From an uncultured Gemmatimonadota bacterium (GTDB lineage: Bacteria; Gemmatimonadota; Gemmatimonadetes; Gemmatimonadales; Gemmatimonadaceae): a stretch of 64,000 nt of DNA. Below the pieces are notes generated by a model. It did not search any database, was not told the DNA's origin, and worked only from the letters and a program-made list of their open reading frames with translations. Shown piece after piece: positions 55,336-64,000 of this stretch; position 1 is the stretch's first letter; the number at the start of each line of letters is the position of its first letter. The stretch spans positions 1-64,000 of the forward strand of contig CAIVZZ010000031.1 in the NCBI GenBank assembly GCA_903910555.1, read 5' to 3'. The translations under genes were made by a program, and so were the position numbers.

Positions 55336-55364
55336 TCGACACCTTCGCCAGCGCCCCATATCGT
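55336..55364 (+). promoter_or_regulatory. Well-formed promoter ending seven bases before the M42-like ATG
   Basis: TCGACA (55336-55341, five of six to TTGACA), a 17-base spacer, then TATCGT (55359-55364). The ATG is at 55372, so transcription should begin on or beside the start codon. It is the best single case of the leaderless pattern. Confidence 0.55.
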
Positions 55365-55371
55365 CCTCCCT

Positions 55372-57390
55372 ATGAAAAACAGCTCATTCTTCGCCGCCGC
55401 GCTGCTGGTCGCGCTTGCCTCAAACGCCTCCGCGCAGGGCAACGCTGCCGATAACCAACTCGCCGAGACCATCTCGCGGTGGATTACGCTCCCCGCACCC
55501 GCCGGCGCCGAGGAAATCGCGGCAGGTCGCCTCTCAGCCGCGCTCCCGGGATTCACCCGCGACGCCGTCGGCAACCTCATCAGGCATGTCGGGTCGGGTT
55601 CGCCGCGGCGCGTCATCGCCTGCGCGCTCGATGTTTCGTCGTATTCCGTCAGCGAGATCACCGACGACGGTTATATCCGCCTGCACCGCGCGGGCGGAAA
55701 CCCCGCGTTCCCGCTCTGGGATCAGGCGCTCGAAGCGCAACGAGTCCGGATTTACACGGCACGCGGCGGTGAAAACGGTGTGCTCGGCGTCGGCGCGATC
55801 TTCAACGGCCACTTCGCACAGCAGCACCGCGGCGATACGACCGTCGTTGGTGTCGACCAGCTCTGGATCGACGTCGGCGCGTCATCGCGGGCGGATGCGG
55901 AAAAGCTCGGCATTGCTCTGCTCGATCCGGTTATTGCCGATCGTCCGGCGTGGACCTACGAAGGCTACGCCGCCGGTCCAGCCGCTGGTGCGCGCGCAGG
56001 ATGCGCCGCCGTTGCGACCGCATCGCAAGGGACGGTTACGAGCGGCGAAACGGTATTCATTCTCGCAGCACAGCACGTCATGAATTGGTCGGGATTGAGC
56101 GGAGCGCTCGCCCGCCTCGGTCACTACGATGACCTGACACTCATTGGCGAAGCGCGCGGCGGGCGCGGTGCGGCGCCGATGAAGTCCATTGTGCCACGCA
56201 CGCGCTTCACAGGGTCGCTCGTTGAATCGATCAGCGCTGCGGAAGCACGCGATCTACTCGCGAAAACGGCCACCGCCGCCGGCGTGACGTTCGCATCGGC
56301 GCCGGTGTGGATCATGCCCGCCGAACCGAAGCATGCGTCAGTTGCGGCACGCACTGACAGCTACGCCGCCGCCGAGAAACAGGTCACCGCGCTGCTAGAC
56401 ATTGCCGGCGTTCATCCGCACGAATGGCGCGTATCCGATGCAGTGCGTGCCGCACTTCCCGCGTGGGCGCGCGCAAAAGCGACGACCGATTCCGCCGGCA
56501 ATATCATCGTAGAAGCCGGCCCGGACAAAGATCCCGTCGCGTTCGTCGCGCACGTCGACGAAGTCGGTTACACACTCGATCAGATTCTCCCCGATGGCCG
56601 CGTGACCCTTCGTGTGATTGGCGGTTCAGTATCGTCCGCGTGGGAAGGCGAAGTGGCGCAGCTCTATTTCGATAAAGGCACAAGCGGCGCGGCACCCGAC
56701 CCGCTGCGCGGCGTCTTCGTCCCGCGCGATACCGCACGAGTGAAAGCGCCGCGCAACATGACCGCGTGGTTCGGACTCGACTCGGCCGCACTCGTCGCAC
56801 GCGGCGTGCGCACCGGCGCGATGATCATCGGCTACAAACACGCCGAACGTCTCGGCGCACTGCGTCTGACCGGCCGCTCGAGCGACGACCGCACCGGGTC
56901 GGCCGCGCTGCTCCTGGCTGTGCACAGCATCGACCCCGCAACGCTTCCGCGGAAGACGTATTTCATTTGGGACGTCGGCGAGGAAGCCGGCCTGCTCGGC
57001 GCGCAAGCGTTCGCGAAAACACACGGCACTGCACTCACGCGCACCTACGCCATTGATACGTTCGTGTCTTCCGACACACCACTCGAGCTGCCGACCTTCG
57101 CACTCGCACCGCTCGGCAAGGGTCCTGTGCTGCGCGGGCTCGATAACAGCACCGTCGTTTCGCGCGCCGAACGTGAGCGCGTGATCAAAGCGGCGAAAGC
57201 AGCGATGATTCCGCTGCAGTTCGGCGCAACGCAGGGATCAACGGATGGCTCCGCAATCGGTGCGTATGGATCGCCGAACATCGGGCTCTCGTGGCCGGGT
57301 CGCTACTCGCACACGCCGGGCGAAGTGCTTGATCTGCGCGATCTCGACGCGCTGAGCAAACTCGTCAAGGCGCTCGCCGTCGCACCGTAG
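55372..57390 (+). CDS. Exported M42-like peptidase with a duplicated, inactive N-terminal domain
   Basis: The 672-residue protein has a signal peptide (FFAAALLVALASNASAQ). The C-terminal half (about 340-672) is an M42/M20-type aminopeptidase with zinc ligands in FVAHVDEVGY, RSSDDRTGSAALL, DVGEEAGLLGAQ, YAIDTFVSSD and GRYSHTPGEV. The N-terminal half (about 25-335) repeats the same layout (RDAVGNLIR, RVIACALDVSSYSVSEITDD) but the zinc His and acidic residues are replaced. Such a tandem pseudo-enzyme arrangement is not usual for M42 peptidases of about 350 residues. Confidence 0.85.
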   Translation: MKNSSFFAAALLVALASNASAQGNAADNQLAETISRWITLPAPAGAEEIAAGRLSAALPGFTRDAVGNLIRHVGSGSPRRVIACALDVSSYSVSEITDDGYIRLHRAGGNPAFPLWDQALEAQRVRIYTARGGENGVLGVGAIFNGHFAQQHRGDTTVVGVDQLWIDVGASSRADAEKLGIALLDPVIADRPAWTYEGYAAGPAAGARAGCAAVATASQGTVTSGETVFILAAQHVMNWSGLSGALARLGHYDDLTLIGEARGGRGAAPMKSIVPRTRFTGSLVESISAAEARDLLAKTATAAGVTFASAPVWIMPAEPKHASVAARTDSYAAAEKQVTALLDIAGVHPHEWRVSDAVRAALPAWARAKATTDSAGNIIVEAGPDKDPVAFVAHVDEVGYTLDQILPDGRVTLRVIGGSVSSAWEGEVAQLYFDKGTSGAAPDPLRGVFVPRDTARVKAPRNMTAWFGLDSAALVARGVRTGAMIIGYKHAERLGALRLTGRSSDDRTGSAALLLAVHSIDPATLPRKTYFIWDVGEEAGLLGAQAFAKTHGTALTRTYAIDTFVSSDTPLELPTFALAPLGKGPVLRGLDNSTVVSRAERERVIKAAKAAMIPLQFGATQGSTDGSAIGAYGSPNIGLSWPGRYSHTPGEVLDLRDLDALSKLVKALAVAP

Positions 57391-57394
57391 CAAT

Positions 57395-58627
57395 ATGACG
57401 ACATCTCCCAGCGCGCCGGCACCGGCGCGGCAGGCGGCTGTGACCTTCATCTTCATCACGGTCGTGCTCGACGTGCTGGCGATGGGGATCATCATCCCGA
57501 TTCTGCCGCGGCTCATCGAAGATTTTCTCCATGGCGACACTGCGCGCGCCGCAGAGATGTTCGGCGTCTTCGCAACGGTCTGGGCCTTGATGCAGTTCTT
57601 CTGCTCGCCGATCATCGGCATGCTCTCCGATCGCTTCGGTCGGCGTCGCGTCATCCTGCTCTCGAACTTCGGGCTCGGACTCGACTACATCGTCATGGCG
57701 CTCGCGCCGACGATCGGCTGGTTGTTTCTCGGCCGCGTAATTTCTGGAATCACCGGCGCGAGCTTCACCACCGCGTACGCATACATCGCCGACGTTACGC
57801 CGCCGGAGAAGCGTTCCGCGAACTACGGACTCGTCGGCGCCGCGTGGGGTCTCGGCTTCATTCTCGGCCCCGCACTCGGTGGAGTGCTCGGCGACGTCAA
57901 TCCGCGGCTCCCGTTCTGGGTCGCGGCGGCGATGACACTGCTCAACGCAGTGTACGGTCTTTTTGTGCTTCCCGAATCGCTGCCGCCGGAAAAGCGCACG
58001 GCAAAGTTTGAATGGGCGCGTGCCAATCCACTCGGATCGCTAAAACTGCTCCGCTCACATCACGAGCTGTTCGGCCTCGCGACCGTGAATTTCCTGTACT
58101 ACGTATCGCACCAGGTGCTGCAGAGCGTGTTCGTGTTGTACGTCGGATATCGCTACAACTGGGACGCGCGCGCGGTCGGACTGTCGCTCGCACTCGTCGG
58201 CATCGGAAGCGTGATCGTGCAGGGCGGACTCGTGAAGCCTGTCGTCGCGAAGATCGGCGATCGCCGCGCGCTGCTGCTCGGATTGGTGTCCGGGACGATC
58301 GGCTTCGTCTGCTGGGGTCTCGCGCCAACCGGACTGCTCTTTCTCGCGGCCATTCCGTTTGGATCACTGATGGGATTCTACGGGCCGGCTGCGCAGGGGC
58401 TGATGACGCATCGCGTGAGCCCTTCGGAACAGGGGCAGCTTCAGGGCGCAAACAGCAGCGTGATGGGAATCGCCGGCCTTATCGGGCCGGGACTTTTCAC
58501 GTGGACCTTTGCCTATTTCATTCGCGAAGGACGCGGATGGCAGCTGCCAGGCGCGCCTTTCTTGCTTGGTGCGCTGCTGCTGATGATCGCGTTCGTTGTC
58601 GCGTTCCGCGTTACACGCGACCGCTAA
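57395..58627 (+). CDS. Major facilitator superfamily exporter, TetA-like
   Basis: The 410-residue protein is predicted to have twelve membrane helices. MFS motifs: DVLAMGIIIPILPRLIEDF, the motif A loop GMLSDRFGRRRVIL, and ITGASFTTAYAYIADVTPPE typical of the TCR1 (tetracycline-type) exporter group. The substrate is unknown; resistance cannot be claimed from sequence alone. It starts five bases after the M42-like gene. Confidence 0.92.
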   Translation: MTTSPSAPAPARQAAVTFIFITVVLDVLAMGIIIPILPRLIEDFLHGDTARAAEMFGVFATVWALMQFFCSPIIGMLSDRFGRRRVILLSNFGLGLDYIVMALAPTIGWLFLGRVISGITGASFTTAYAYIADVTPPEKRSANYGLVGAAWGLGFILGPALGGVLGDVNPRLPFWVAAAMTLLNAVYGLFVLPESLPPEKRTAKFEWARANPLGSLKLLRSHHELFGLATVNFLYYVSHQVLQSVFVLYVGYRYNWDARAVGLSLALVGIGSVIVQGGLVKPVVAKIGDRRALLLGLVSGTIGFVCWGLAPTGLLFLAAIPFGSLMGFYGPAAQGLMTHRVSPSEQGQLQGANSSVMGIAGLIGPGLFTWTFAYFIREGRGWQLPGAPFLLGALLLMIAFVVAFRVTRDR

Positions 58628-60069
58628 CCCGCACTCACCACCCGCTGCATCTCCTTCCATAGCGCTTCGACATGCGCGCGCTCAGTCTGCTCTCCGCCGA
58701 TTGAAACGCGCACCATCCATCGGCCATCGAGAATCGCGGGCGTTGCATATGCAGCGCCTCCGCGATTCAGTCGCTCGGCCCAGCGCTGTGTGTGTGCGTC
58801 GAGGTCGTCGCCCGACACGCCTGCGGGCTCGTGCCGGACGCAGATCGTCTGAAGCGGCACCGGCGCGAGCACGCGCCATTCCGGAGCCGCGCGAAGCTGC
58901 GCTTCAAACCAGCGCGCGTTTTCCAGGTCGCGCCGGAGGCGGCCCTGCAGCCCTGCGATTCCCTGCTCGCGAATCAGCATCCAAAGCTTGAGCGCGCGAA
59001 AACGGCGCCCGAGCGGCAGTCCCCAATCGCGGAAATTCTTCACCGCGCCATCTGCTGAGTTGCGCAGATAGCTCGGGTTGGTGGACATCACGCGAATGAG
59101 ATGGTCCGGATCGCGCACGTAATACAGAGAGCAGTCGAATGCGGCACCGAGCCATTTATGCGCATTCACCACCAGCGAGTCCGCGCCCTCAACGCCCTCC
59201 CACATCCAGCGGCATTCGGGGAGAATCATCGCCGAGCCGGCCATCGCCGCGTCAACGTGCAGCCATATGCCAAATCGCTTCGCGACATCGGCTATCGCGC
59301 CGATAGGATCGATCGCCGTGGCAGTCGTTGTGCCGGTGGTCGCGACAACGGCACACGGGACATTCCCCGCGCGCAAATCCGTCTCGATGAGTTTCGCGAG
59401 TTCGTCGGCGCGCATTGCGTTTTTTTCGTCGCACGGCACGAGTGGCATGTTGTCGCGGCCAAATCCTGCCAGCAGTGCGGCTTTATCGACCGAGCTGTGC
59501 GCGTGCATGGAGGCATACACAATCAGCGGACGATCTTCACCCTGCAGCCCGCCGCGGCTGAGCGCGAACCCCGACGCCCGTTCGCGCGCGCAGATCAGCG
59601 CGACGAGCGTGTTGGTGGATGCCGTATCATGGATGACGCCACTCCACGCGTCCGACAGGCCAAGCATCTGGCGCACCCAATCGCAAACTACTTCTTCGAG
59701 TTCAGTGAGCGCGGGGCATGCCTGCCAGGAGAGCCCGATTACGCCGAGGCCCGTACTGATGAAATCGCCGAGTACGCTTGCCGGAAGACCGTTCGACGGG
59801 AAGTAGCCAAAGAATGACGGGTGCTGCCAATGCGAGACGCCCGGCATGATCACGCTGTCGAGGTCGCGCATGATATCCGCGAACGATTCGGGCTGATCGG
59901 GCGCGCTGCCGGGGAGTGCGCGGCGAATGTCGCCGGGCTCGGTACGAGCCATAACCGGAAACTTGGCGACATCGCGGCGGTAGTCGGCGATCCAGTCGAC
60001 TATGGCATGGCCCTGCTTGCGAAACTCTTCGGGCGTCAAATGAGACCTCAAAGCTGCGGGTAATCCCAC
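58624..60069 (-). CDS. Group II PLP-dependent amino-acid decarboxylase (aromatic type)
   Basis: The 481-residue protein (GTG start) has the layout of aromatic L-amino acid decarboxylases: PGVSHWQHPSFFGYFPSN, GVIHDTASTNTLVAL, SMHAHSSVDKAALL (His stacking on PLP), HVDAAMAG (Asp273) and the PLP lysine K305 in NAHKWLG. It should form an aromatic amine such as tyramine, tryptamine or dopamine. The exact substrate is undecided. It converges on the MFS gene with a four-base stop overlap, so MFS-amine export is a possible but unproven link. Confidence 0.93.
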   Translation of the reverse strand: MGLPAALRSHLTPEEFRKQGHAIVDWIADYRRDVAKFPVMARTEPGDIRRALPGSAPDQPESFADIMRDLDSVIMPGVSHWQHPSFFGYFPSNGLPASVLGDFISTGLGVIGLSWQACPALTELEEVVCDWVRQMLGLSDAWSGVIHDTASTNTLVALICARERASGFALSRGGLQGEDRPLIVYASMHAHSSVDKAALLAGFGRDNMPLVPCDEKNAMRADELAKLIETDLRAGNVPCAVVATTGTTTATAIDPIGAIADVAKRFGIWLHVDAAMAGSAMILPECRWMWEGVEGADSLVVNAHKWLGAAFDCSLYYVRDPDHLIRVMSTNPSYLRNSADGAVKNFRDWGLPLGRRFRALKLWMLIREQGIAGLQGRLRRDLENARWFEAQLRAAPEWRVLAPVPLQTICVRHEPAGVSGDDLDAHTQRWAERLNRGGAAYATPAILDGRWMVRVSIGGEQTERAHVEALWKEMQRVVSAG

Positions 60070-60102
60070 CTATGATAACTGCGCGGCGGAGCCGACGACG
60101 TT

Positions 60103-61044
60103 ATGTTCTTGCCCATGCGCCTGATCTCGGTCATGACCCCCTGCTTCAACGAAGAGGGGAACGCTCGCGAGATGTACGAAGCCGTGAAGGCGATCTTCGC
60201 GAAGCTGCCGCAGTACCGTTACGAGCACATTTTCATCGACAACGGGTCAAAGGACCGGACCGCGATCATTCTGCGCGAGCTGGCGGCGCAGGACAAGAAC
60301 GTGAAGGTGATTCTGAACACGCGGAACTTCGGACATGTACGGTCCGGTTACCACGCGCTGCTTCAGGCCCGCGGCGATGCCGCGGTCGTGCTGGCGTGCG
60401 ATTTTCAGGATCCGCCCGAATTCATTCCGGAATTCCTGCGCCGCTGGGAAGACGGATCGAAGATCGTGCTCGGCGTGAAGGAATCCGCCGAAGAGAGCGG
60501 ATTCTTCTACGCGCTTCGCGGTCGATACTACAAGACGCTCGCGCGCATCGCGGACATCGAGCTTGTGCAGCAGGTCACCGGCTTCGGCTTGTACGACCAG
60601 GCAGTGCTGGAAGCGCTGCGGAAGATCGACGACCCGTATCCATATTTTCGCGGGCTCATTGCGGAAATCGGCTATGAGCCGTCACTCGTGCCATTTCGCC
60701 AGGCGGCGCGCAAGCGTGGAATCTCATCGCAGAACTTCTACACGCTCTACGACCTCGCGTTTCTCGGAATCGTAAACCACTCGAAGGTGCCGCTCCGGCT
60801 GGCGACGATGTCCGGCTTCGCGCTCGCAATCGTGAGTCTTCTCGTCGCATTCGGCTATCTCGCTGCGAAACTCCTGTTCTGGAATCAGTTCACGCTCGGG
60901 ATCGCGCCGATTCTGATCGGGTTCTTTTTCCTCACCGCCGTGCAGCTCTTCTTCATCGGCATCGTCGGAGAGTACATCGGCGCGATTTATACGCAGGTGC
61001 GGCACCACCCGCACGTGTTTGAGAAGGACCGGATTAACTTTTGA
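60103..61044 (+). CDS. Family 2 glycosyltransferase, dolichyl/undecaprenyl-phosphate sugar transferase type
   Basis: The 313-residue protein (alternative ATG 60115) has a GT2 domain: VMTPCFNEEGNAREMYEAV, FIDNGSKDRT, NTRNFGHVRSGYHAL and CDFQDPPEFIPEF (DxD-like). Two C-terminal membrane helices follow (MSGFALAIVSLLVAFGYL; IAPILIGFFFLTAVQLFFIG). It should load a sugar on undecaprenyl phosphate. It is the first gene of the surface-glycan cluster. The next start overlaps its stop (TTGA). Confidence 0.93.
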   Translation: MFLPMRLISVMTPCFNEEGNAREMYEAVKAIFAKLPQYRYEHIFIDNGSKDRTAIILRELAAQDKNVKVILNTRNFGHVRSGYHALLQARGDAAVVLACDFQDPPEFIPEFLRRWEDGSKIVLGVKESAEESGFFYALRGRYYKTLARIADIELVQQVTGFGLYDQAVLEALRKIDDPYPYFRGLIAEIGYEPSLVPFRQAARKRGISSQNFYTLYDLAFLGIVNHSKVPLRLATMSGFALAIVSLLVAFGYLAAKLLFWNQFTLGIAPILIGFFFLTAVQLFFIGIVGEYIGAIYTQVRHHPHVFEKDRINF

Positions 61045-62396
61045 TCGATGCGGCGCTCCGCGGTCTCCGGACACTCTTAACGGATGCGGGTGTTCGCGCC
61101 ACGGCCATCAGCCGGCTCATCGCGCTCGGCGGCGCACCGATCACACTATATCTCGCAGCCACCCGACTGCCGGCAAACGAGCAGGGGTGGTATTTCGTCG
61201 CGATCAACATCGTCGCCTTCGCGCAGGTATGTGAGCTCGGGCTCGGCACGATCATCGTCCAGTTCGCGAGCCACGAGTGGCCGCGTTTGCGCTGGGGACG
61301 CGGCGGCGGACTCGAGGGCGATCCGAGCGCGCGCGATTCGATTGCGGCACTGCTGGTCACCGCCGCGCGCTGGTACGGCGCCGCTGCGGTTGCCATTTTT
61401 GCGATCGCTGGAATCGGCGGCGCATTGATCTTCGGAAGCAATCTTGGCGGATCGCGGCTCGGCTTCGTGATCCTCTGGCTTGGATTCGTCGCGGTAACCG
61501 CACTCTATCTGCTCGTGATTCCTTTCATCTGCGTGAGCGAAGGCTGCGGCGACCTGTTGGCCGTGCAGCGCATGCGCGCGTGGCAGGCGGCGGCGATTCT
61601 CGTCGCGCTCTGGACCGGCATATTGGCGTCAGGTCCGCTCACTGCGGCATGGCTCGCCGCCGCGGCACAGTTGCTCGTCGCTGCGGCATGGCTTTTCACC
61701 CGGCATCGCGGATTGCTGCGCGCGCCGCGGAAACTTCCGGCCCTGCTGCTCGATGGAGTGAAGGGACTCGCAAATCGATATCGCGCGGAACAGGTGCGCA
61801 GCGCTCGACTATGGATTGCATTGTGGGTGGCGCCCCAGCTGCTCGCGCCCGTTCTGCTCCGGATGCGCGGCGGCGACGAGGCCGGAAAGATGGGCGTGAC
61901 ACTCGCGGTTGCCTCTGCCCCTCTCACGCTCGCGATCGCATGGCTTCACGGACGTTATCCCTCGTTCGGCGCGATGGTCGCCAGCGGACAAACGCGCGAG
62001 TTCGACGTGCTCGCGCGCCGCGCGGCTCGCGAAGCGGCGAGCGTGTTCGTCGCGGCATGCGTCCCGATCGTGGGCGTCGTGCTGCTGCTGCCATACGTTC
62101 TTCCCGCATTCGCGATGCGCTTCCTTCCGCCGCTCTCGCTGATCGCGCTCATGGCGGGAAACCTCGCGGGACTGTTGCTCCAGGCCATGGCCGGCTGGCT
62201 TCGCGCGTTCCGCGACGAGGGCATCGCGGCTCCGATCGTCGGCGGTGCCGTGGCCGTGGTGGTCGCCAGCGGAGCGGCGGGAGCGGTCGGCGGTGCGCGG
62301 CTCATGGCGGCAGCGTTTGCCGCGGCGAGCCTGCTCATTGCGCTCCCGTTGGCATACGTTCATTTCACACGCGTACGGCGCTCGCGCCTTGCCTAA
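61041..62396 (+). CDS. Multi-pass membrane protein, polysaccharide flippase-like
   Basis: The 451-residue protein (TTG start overlapping the preceding stop) has about twelve hydrophobic segments and an Ala-rich composition, as in Wzx/MATE-like oligosaccharide flippases: LPANEQGWYFVAINIVAFAQ, LGLGTIIVQFASHEW and MAGNLAGLLLQAMAGWLRAF. Position between a GT2 and pseB supports a role in moving a lipid-linked glycan across the membrane. The family assignment is tentative. Confidence 0.72.
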   Translation: MIDAALRGLRTLLTDAGVRATAISRLIALGGAPITLYLAATRLPANEQGWYFVAINIVAFAQVCELGLGTIIVQFASHEWPRLRWGRGGGLEGDPSARDSIAALLVTAARWYGAAAVAIFAIAGIGGALIFGSNLGGSRLGFVILWLGFVAVTALYLLVIPFICVSEGCGDLLAVQRMRAWQAAAILVALWTGILASGPLTAAWLAAAAQLLVAAAWLFTRHRGLLRAPRKLPALLLDGVKGLANRYRAEQVRSARLWIALWVAPQLLAPVLLRMRGGDEAGKMGVTLAVASAPLTLAIAWLHGRYPSFGAMVASGQTREFDVLARRAAREAASVFVAACVPIVGVVLLLPYVLPAFAMRFLPPLSLIALMAGNLAGLLLQAMAGWLRAFRDEGIAAPIVGGAVAVVVASGAAGAVGGARLMAAAFAAASLLIALPLAYVHFTRVRRSRLA

Positions 62397-62417
62397 CTCG
62401 TCTCCATTCTCTAGATA
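62389..62417 (+). promoter_or_regulatory. Candidate promoter of pseB
   Basis: TTGCCT (62389-62394), a 17-base spacer, then TAGATA (62412-62417). ATG 62424 follows six bases later. This could start a separate transcript for the sugar-synthesis genes. Confidence 0.35.
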
Positions 62418-62423
62418 ACGCAA

Positions 62424-63407
62424 ATGTCCACTATGGATGGGAAATCTGTTCTGATAACGGGCGGCACCGGCTCGTTCGGCAAAGCCTTCGTGCGACACCT
62501 CCTGAGCACGACGTCCGTCAGCCGCCTGGTGGTATTCAGCCGCGACGAGTTGAAGCAGTCCGAGATGGCGGCGCAGTACGAGAAAGAACCGCGGATCCGG
62601 TTCTTCATCGGTGATGTGCGCGACTACGGCCGTCTGGAGCGCGCGTTCGACGGCGTCGACATCGTCGTGCACGCGGCCGCACTGAAGCAGGTGCCTGCCG
62701 TAGAGTACAACCCGATCGAGGCGGTTCGCACGAACATTAATGGCGCCGAGAACATCATCAACGCCGCGCTCGACCGCGATGTGAAGCGCGTGATCGCACT
62801 GAGCACAGATAAAGCTTCCAGTCCGATCAACCTCTACGGCGCGACAAAGCTGGTGAGCGACAAGCTGTTCGTGAACGGAAACGCGTACGTTGGCGGGCGC
62901 GTCAGCCGCTTCTCGGTCGTGCGCTATGGGAACGTGATGGGGAGCCGCGGCAGCGTCGTGCCGTTCTTCAAGCGCCTCGTTGCCGAAGGCGCGCGCAAGA
63001 TTCCGATCACCGACGAACGGATGACCAGGTTCTCGATTACGCTCCCGCAGAGCGTGAAGTTCGTCGTCGATTCACTCTCGCGAATGAAAGGCGGCGAGTT
63101 GTTCGTGCCGAAGATTCCGAGCTTGCGCGTCACGGAGCTCGCGCAGGTGATTGCGCCGAATGCCGAGTTCGAACATGTCGGAATCCGTCCCGGTGAGAAA
63201 CTGCACGAGGAGATGATCAGTACCGACGACGCGCGCCGAACGGTGGATATGGGCGATCACTACGTCATCCAGCCGCAAACCGAATGGTGGAATCGACGAG
63301 GCGGCATCGGTGGCTCGCCCGTTGCTTCCGACTTCAGCTACTCGAGCGATAAGAACACGCATTGGCTCTCTCCGGACGAGCTTGCCGTCATGCTGAAGGA
63401 GATGTAA
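62424..63407 (+). CDS. pseB: UDP-GlcNAc 4,6-dehydratase (inverting), pseudaminic-acid type
   Basis: The 327-residue SDR enzyme has TGGTGSFG (12-19), HAAALKQVPAVEYNP, STDKASSPINLYGATK (D129, K130, Y138, K142) and VRYGNVMGSRGSVVP. This is the PseB/FlaA1 group, which inverts C5 and starts pseudaminic acid synthesis. A PseI/NeuB-like gene follows. Pseudaminic acid usually decorates flagellin or surface polysaccharide. Confidence 0.93.
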   Translation: MSTMDGKSVLITGGTGSFGKAFVRHLLSTTSVSRLVVFSRDELKQSEMAAQYEKEPRIRFFIGDVRDYGRLERAFDGVDIVVHAAALKQVPAVEYNPIEAVRTNINGAENIINAALDRDVKRVIALSTDKASSPINLYGATKLVSDKLFVNGNAYVGGRVSRFSVVRYGNVMGSRGSVVPFFKRLVAEGARKIPITDERMTRFSITLPQSVKFVVDSLSRMKGGELFVPKIPSLRVTELAQVIAPNAEFEHVGIRPGEKLHEEMISTDDARRTVDMGDHYVIQPQTEWWNRRGGIGGSPVASDFSYSSDKNTHWLSPDELAVMLKEM

Positions 63408-63415
63408 GAGCGGCC

Positions 63416-64000
63416 ATGACAGCGCCACGCTTTCAGTTGGGCTCCACATGGGTCGGACCGGACGAACCGGTCTACTTCATCGCGGACATCGCGGCGAATC
63501 ACGACGGCGATCTCGTGCGTGCGAAGCGGCTGATCGAAATGGCTCACGAGGCCGGGGCCAACGCAGCGAAGTTCCAGAATTTCCAGGCGTCGAAGATCGT
63601 CTCACGCCGCGGCTTCGAGCGACTCGGATCTCAGCTCGCGCATCAGGCGGCGTGGAAGAAGAGCGTCTACGAAGTGTACGAAGATGCGGCGATCGACAGT
63701 GACTGGACGCCGCTGCTTCGCGAACACTGCGACAAAGTGGGCATCGAGTATTTCACATCGCCATATGACGTTGATGCGATCGATCGCGTGGACCCGTTCG
63801 TCCGGGCGTTCAAGATCGGTTCCGGCGACATCACGTTCACCGACGTGCTGGTTCACATGGCGAAGAAGGGGAAGCCACTGATCCTCGCCACCGGAGCGTC
63901 GACTCTGGAAGACGTGCGCGAGGCCGTCGCTACTCTCCGCGCCGCCGCACCGCCCGGCACGCCGCTGTGCGTGATGCAGTGCAATACGAACTACACCGGC
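63416..64000 (+). CDS. NeuB/PseI-type sialic or pseudaminic acid synthase, 3' truncated by window end
   Basis: 195 codons are visible from ATG 63416 to the last base. NeuB-family marks: FIADIAANHDGDLVRAKRLI, AGANAAKFQNFQASKI, EYFTSPYDVDAID, FKIGSGDITFTDVL, KPLILATGASTLEDVREAV and MQCNTNYTG. It condenses an amino sugar with phosphoenolpyruvate. Next to pseB, pseudaminic acid is likely the product. The C-terminal SAF domain lies beyond the window. Confidence 0.88.
   Translation, partial: MTAPRFQLGSTWVGPDEPVYFIADIAANHDGDLVRAKRLIEMAHEAGANAAKFQNFQASKIVSRRGFERLGSQLAHQAAWKKSVYEVYEDAAIDSDWTPLLREHCDKVGIEYFTSPYDVDAIDRVDPFVRAFKIGSGDITFTDVLVHMAKKGKPLILATGASTLEDVREAVATLRAAAPPGTPLCVMQCNTNYTG

Noticed and set aside
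54237-55454. Plus-strand open frame of 405 codons
   Set aside because: Antisense to argJ, with Ser/Ala-rich translation and no domain.
57395-58627. Antibiotic resistance gene call for the TetA-like exporter
   Set aside because: The sequence shows only the exporter subfamily. Many chromosomal relatives do not confer resistance.

Overview
The window is dense, GC-rich bacterial chromosome (about 63 protein genes, almost no spare DNA). It has no rRNA, tRNA, CRISPR array, insertion sequence or phage gene that I can recognise. The gene set fits a Gram-negative aerobic heterotroph of the Gemmatimonadota type: many exported zinc peptidases (M16, M14, M28, M42-like) with signal peptides ending near AQ, DUF2252 and DUF4198 proteins, a bacterial deoxyhypusine-synthase-like enzyme, beta-oxidation genes and a complete SUF iron-sulfur machinery. 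The phylum is an inference from gene content, not from a marker gene.

Left part (1-20 kb): the 3' end of a 2-oxo-acid dehydrogenase E1 gene; a very long imperfect hairpin; a c-di-GMP GGDEF/EAL protein with two small upstream genes; an M16 peptidase-csaA-rhodanese-OsmC run; moaB and pdxH in divergent orientation; a minus-strand run PRODH-hypothetical-rsgA-TPR with overlapping start/stop codons; an M14 peptidase; fadJ-fadI; and divergent glpD.

Middle (20-45 kb): greA with a hairpin-T-tract in its leader, a metallo-beta-lactamase-fold hydrolase, DUF4198, a deoxyhypusine-synthase-like gene coupled to a LOG-family gene, a phosphodiesterase-like AP-superfamily enzyme, an acyltransferase, queG, a hydrolase and a matrixin-like protease. 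Next come an ECF sigma/anti-sigma/PDZ module, a serine hydrolase with a lysine-rich tail, a SufT-like gene, RNase D and an isoprenylcysteine-methyltransferase-like protein. A molybdenum hydroxylase follows: its 2Fe-2S and Mo subunits lie at 37.1-39.9 kb, while its FAD/4Fe-4S subunit and a MocA-like cytidylyltransferase lie at 43.6-45.2 kb. Between them sits an opposite-strand block (DUF2252, YhbY, M23 lipoprotein and a Fic-derived protein without the Fic motif).

Right part (46-64 kb): sufB-C-D-U-Rieske-sufS, DinB, an M28 peptidase, argJ divergent from a two-domain M42-like peptidase, an MFS exporter, a PLP decarboxylase, and the start of a surface-glycan cluster (glycosyltransferase, flippase-like protein, pseB, and a sialic/pseudaminic acid synthase cut by the window end).

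Two patterns run through the window. Many operon-leading genes have a TANNNT hexamer 4-10 nt upstream of the start codon and no Shine-Dalgarno sequence, which suggests leaderless transcription. Four convergent gene pairs overlap by exactly four bases at their stop codons. Other unusual features are short tandem repeats of period 7 in two places, a 40-bp perfect palindrome, and a 67-bp imperfect inverted repeat.
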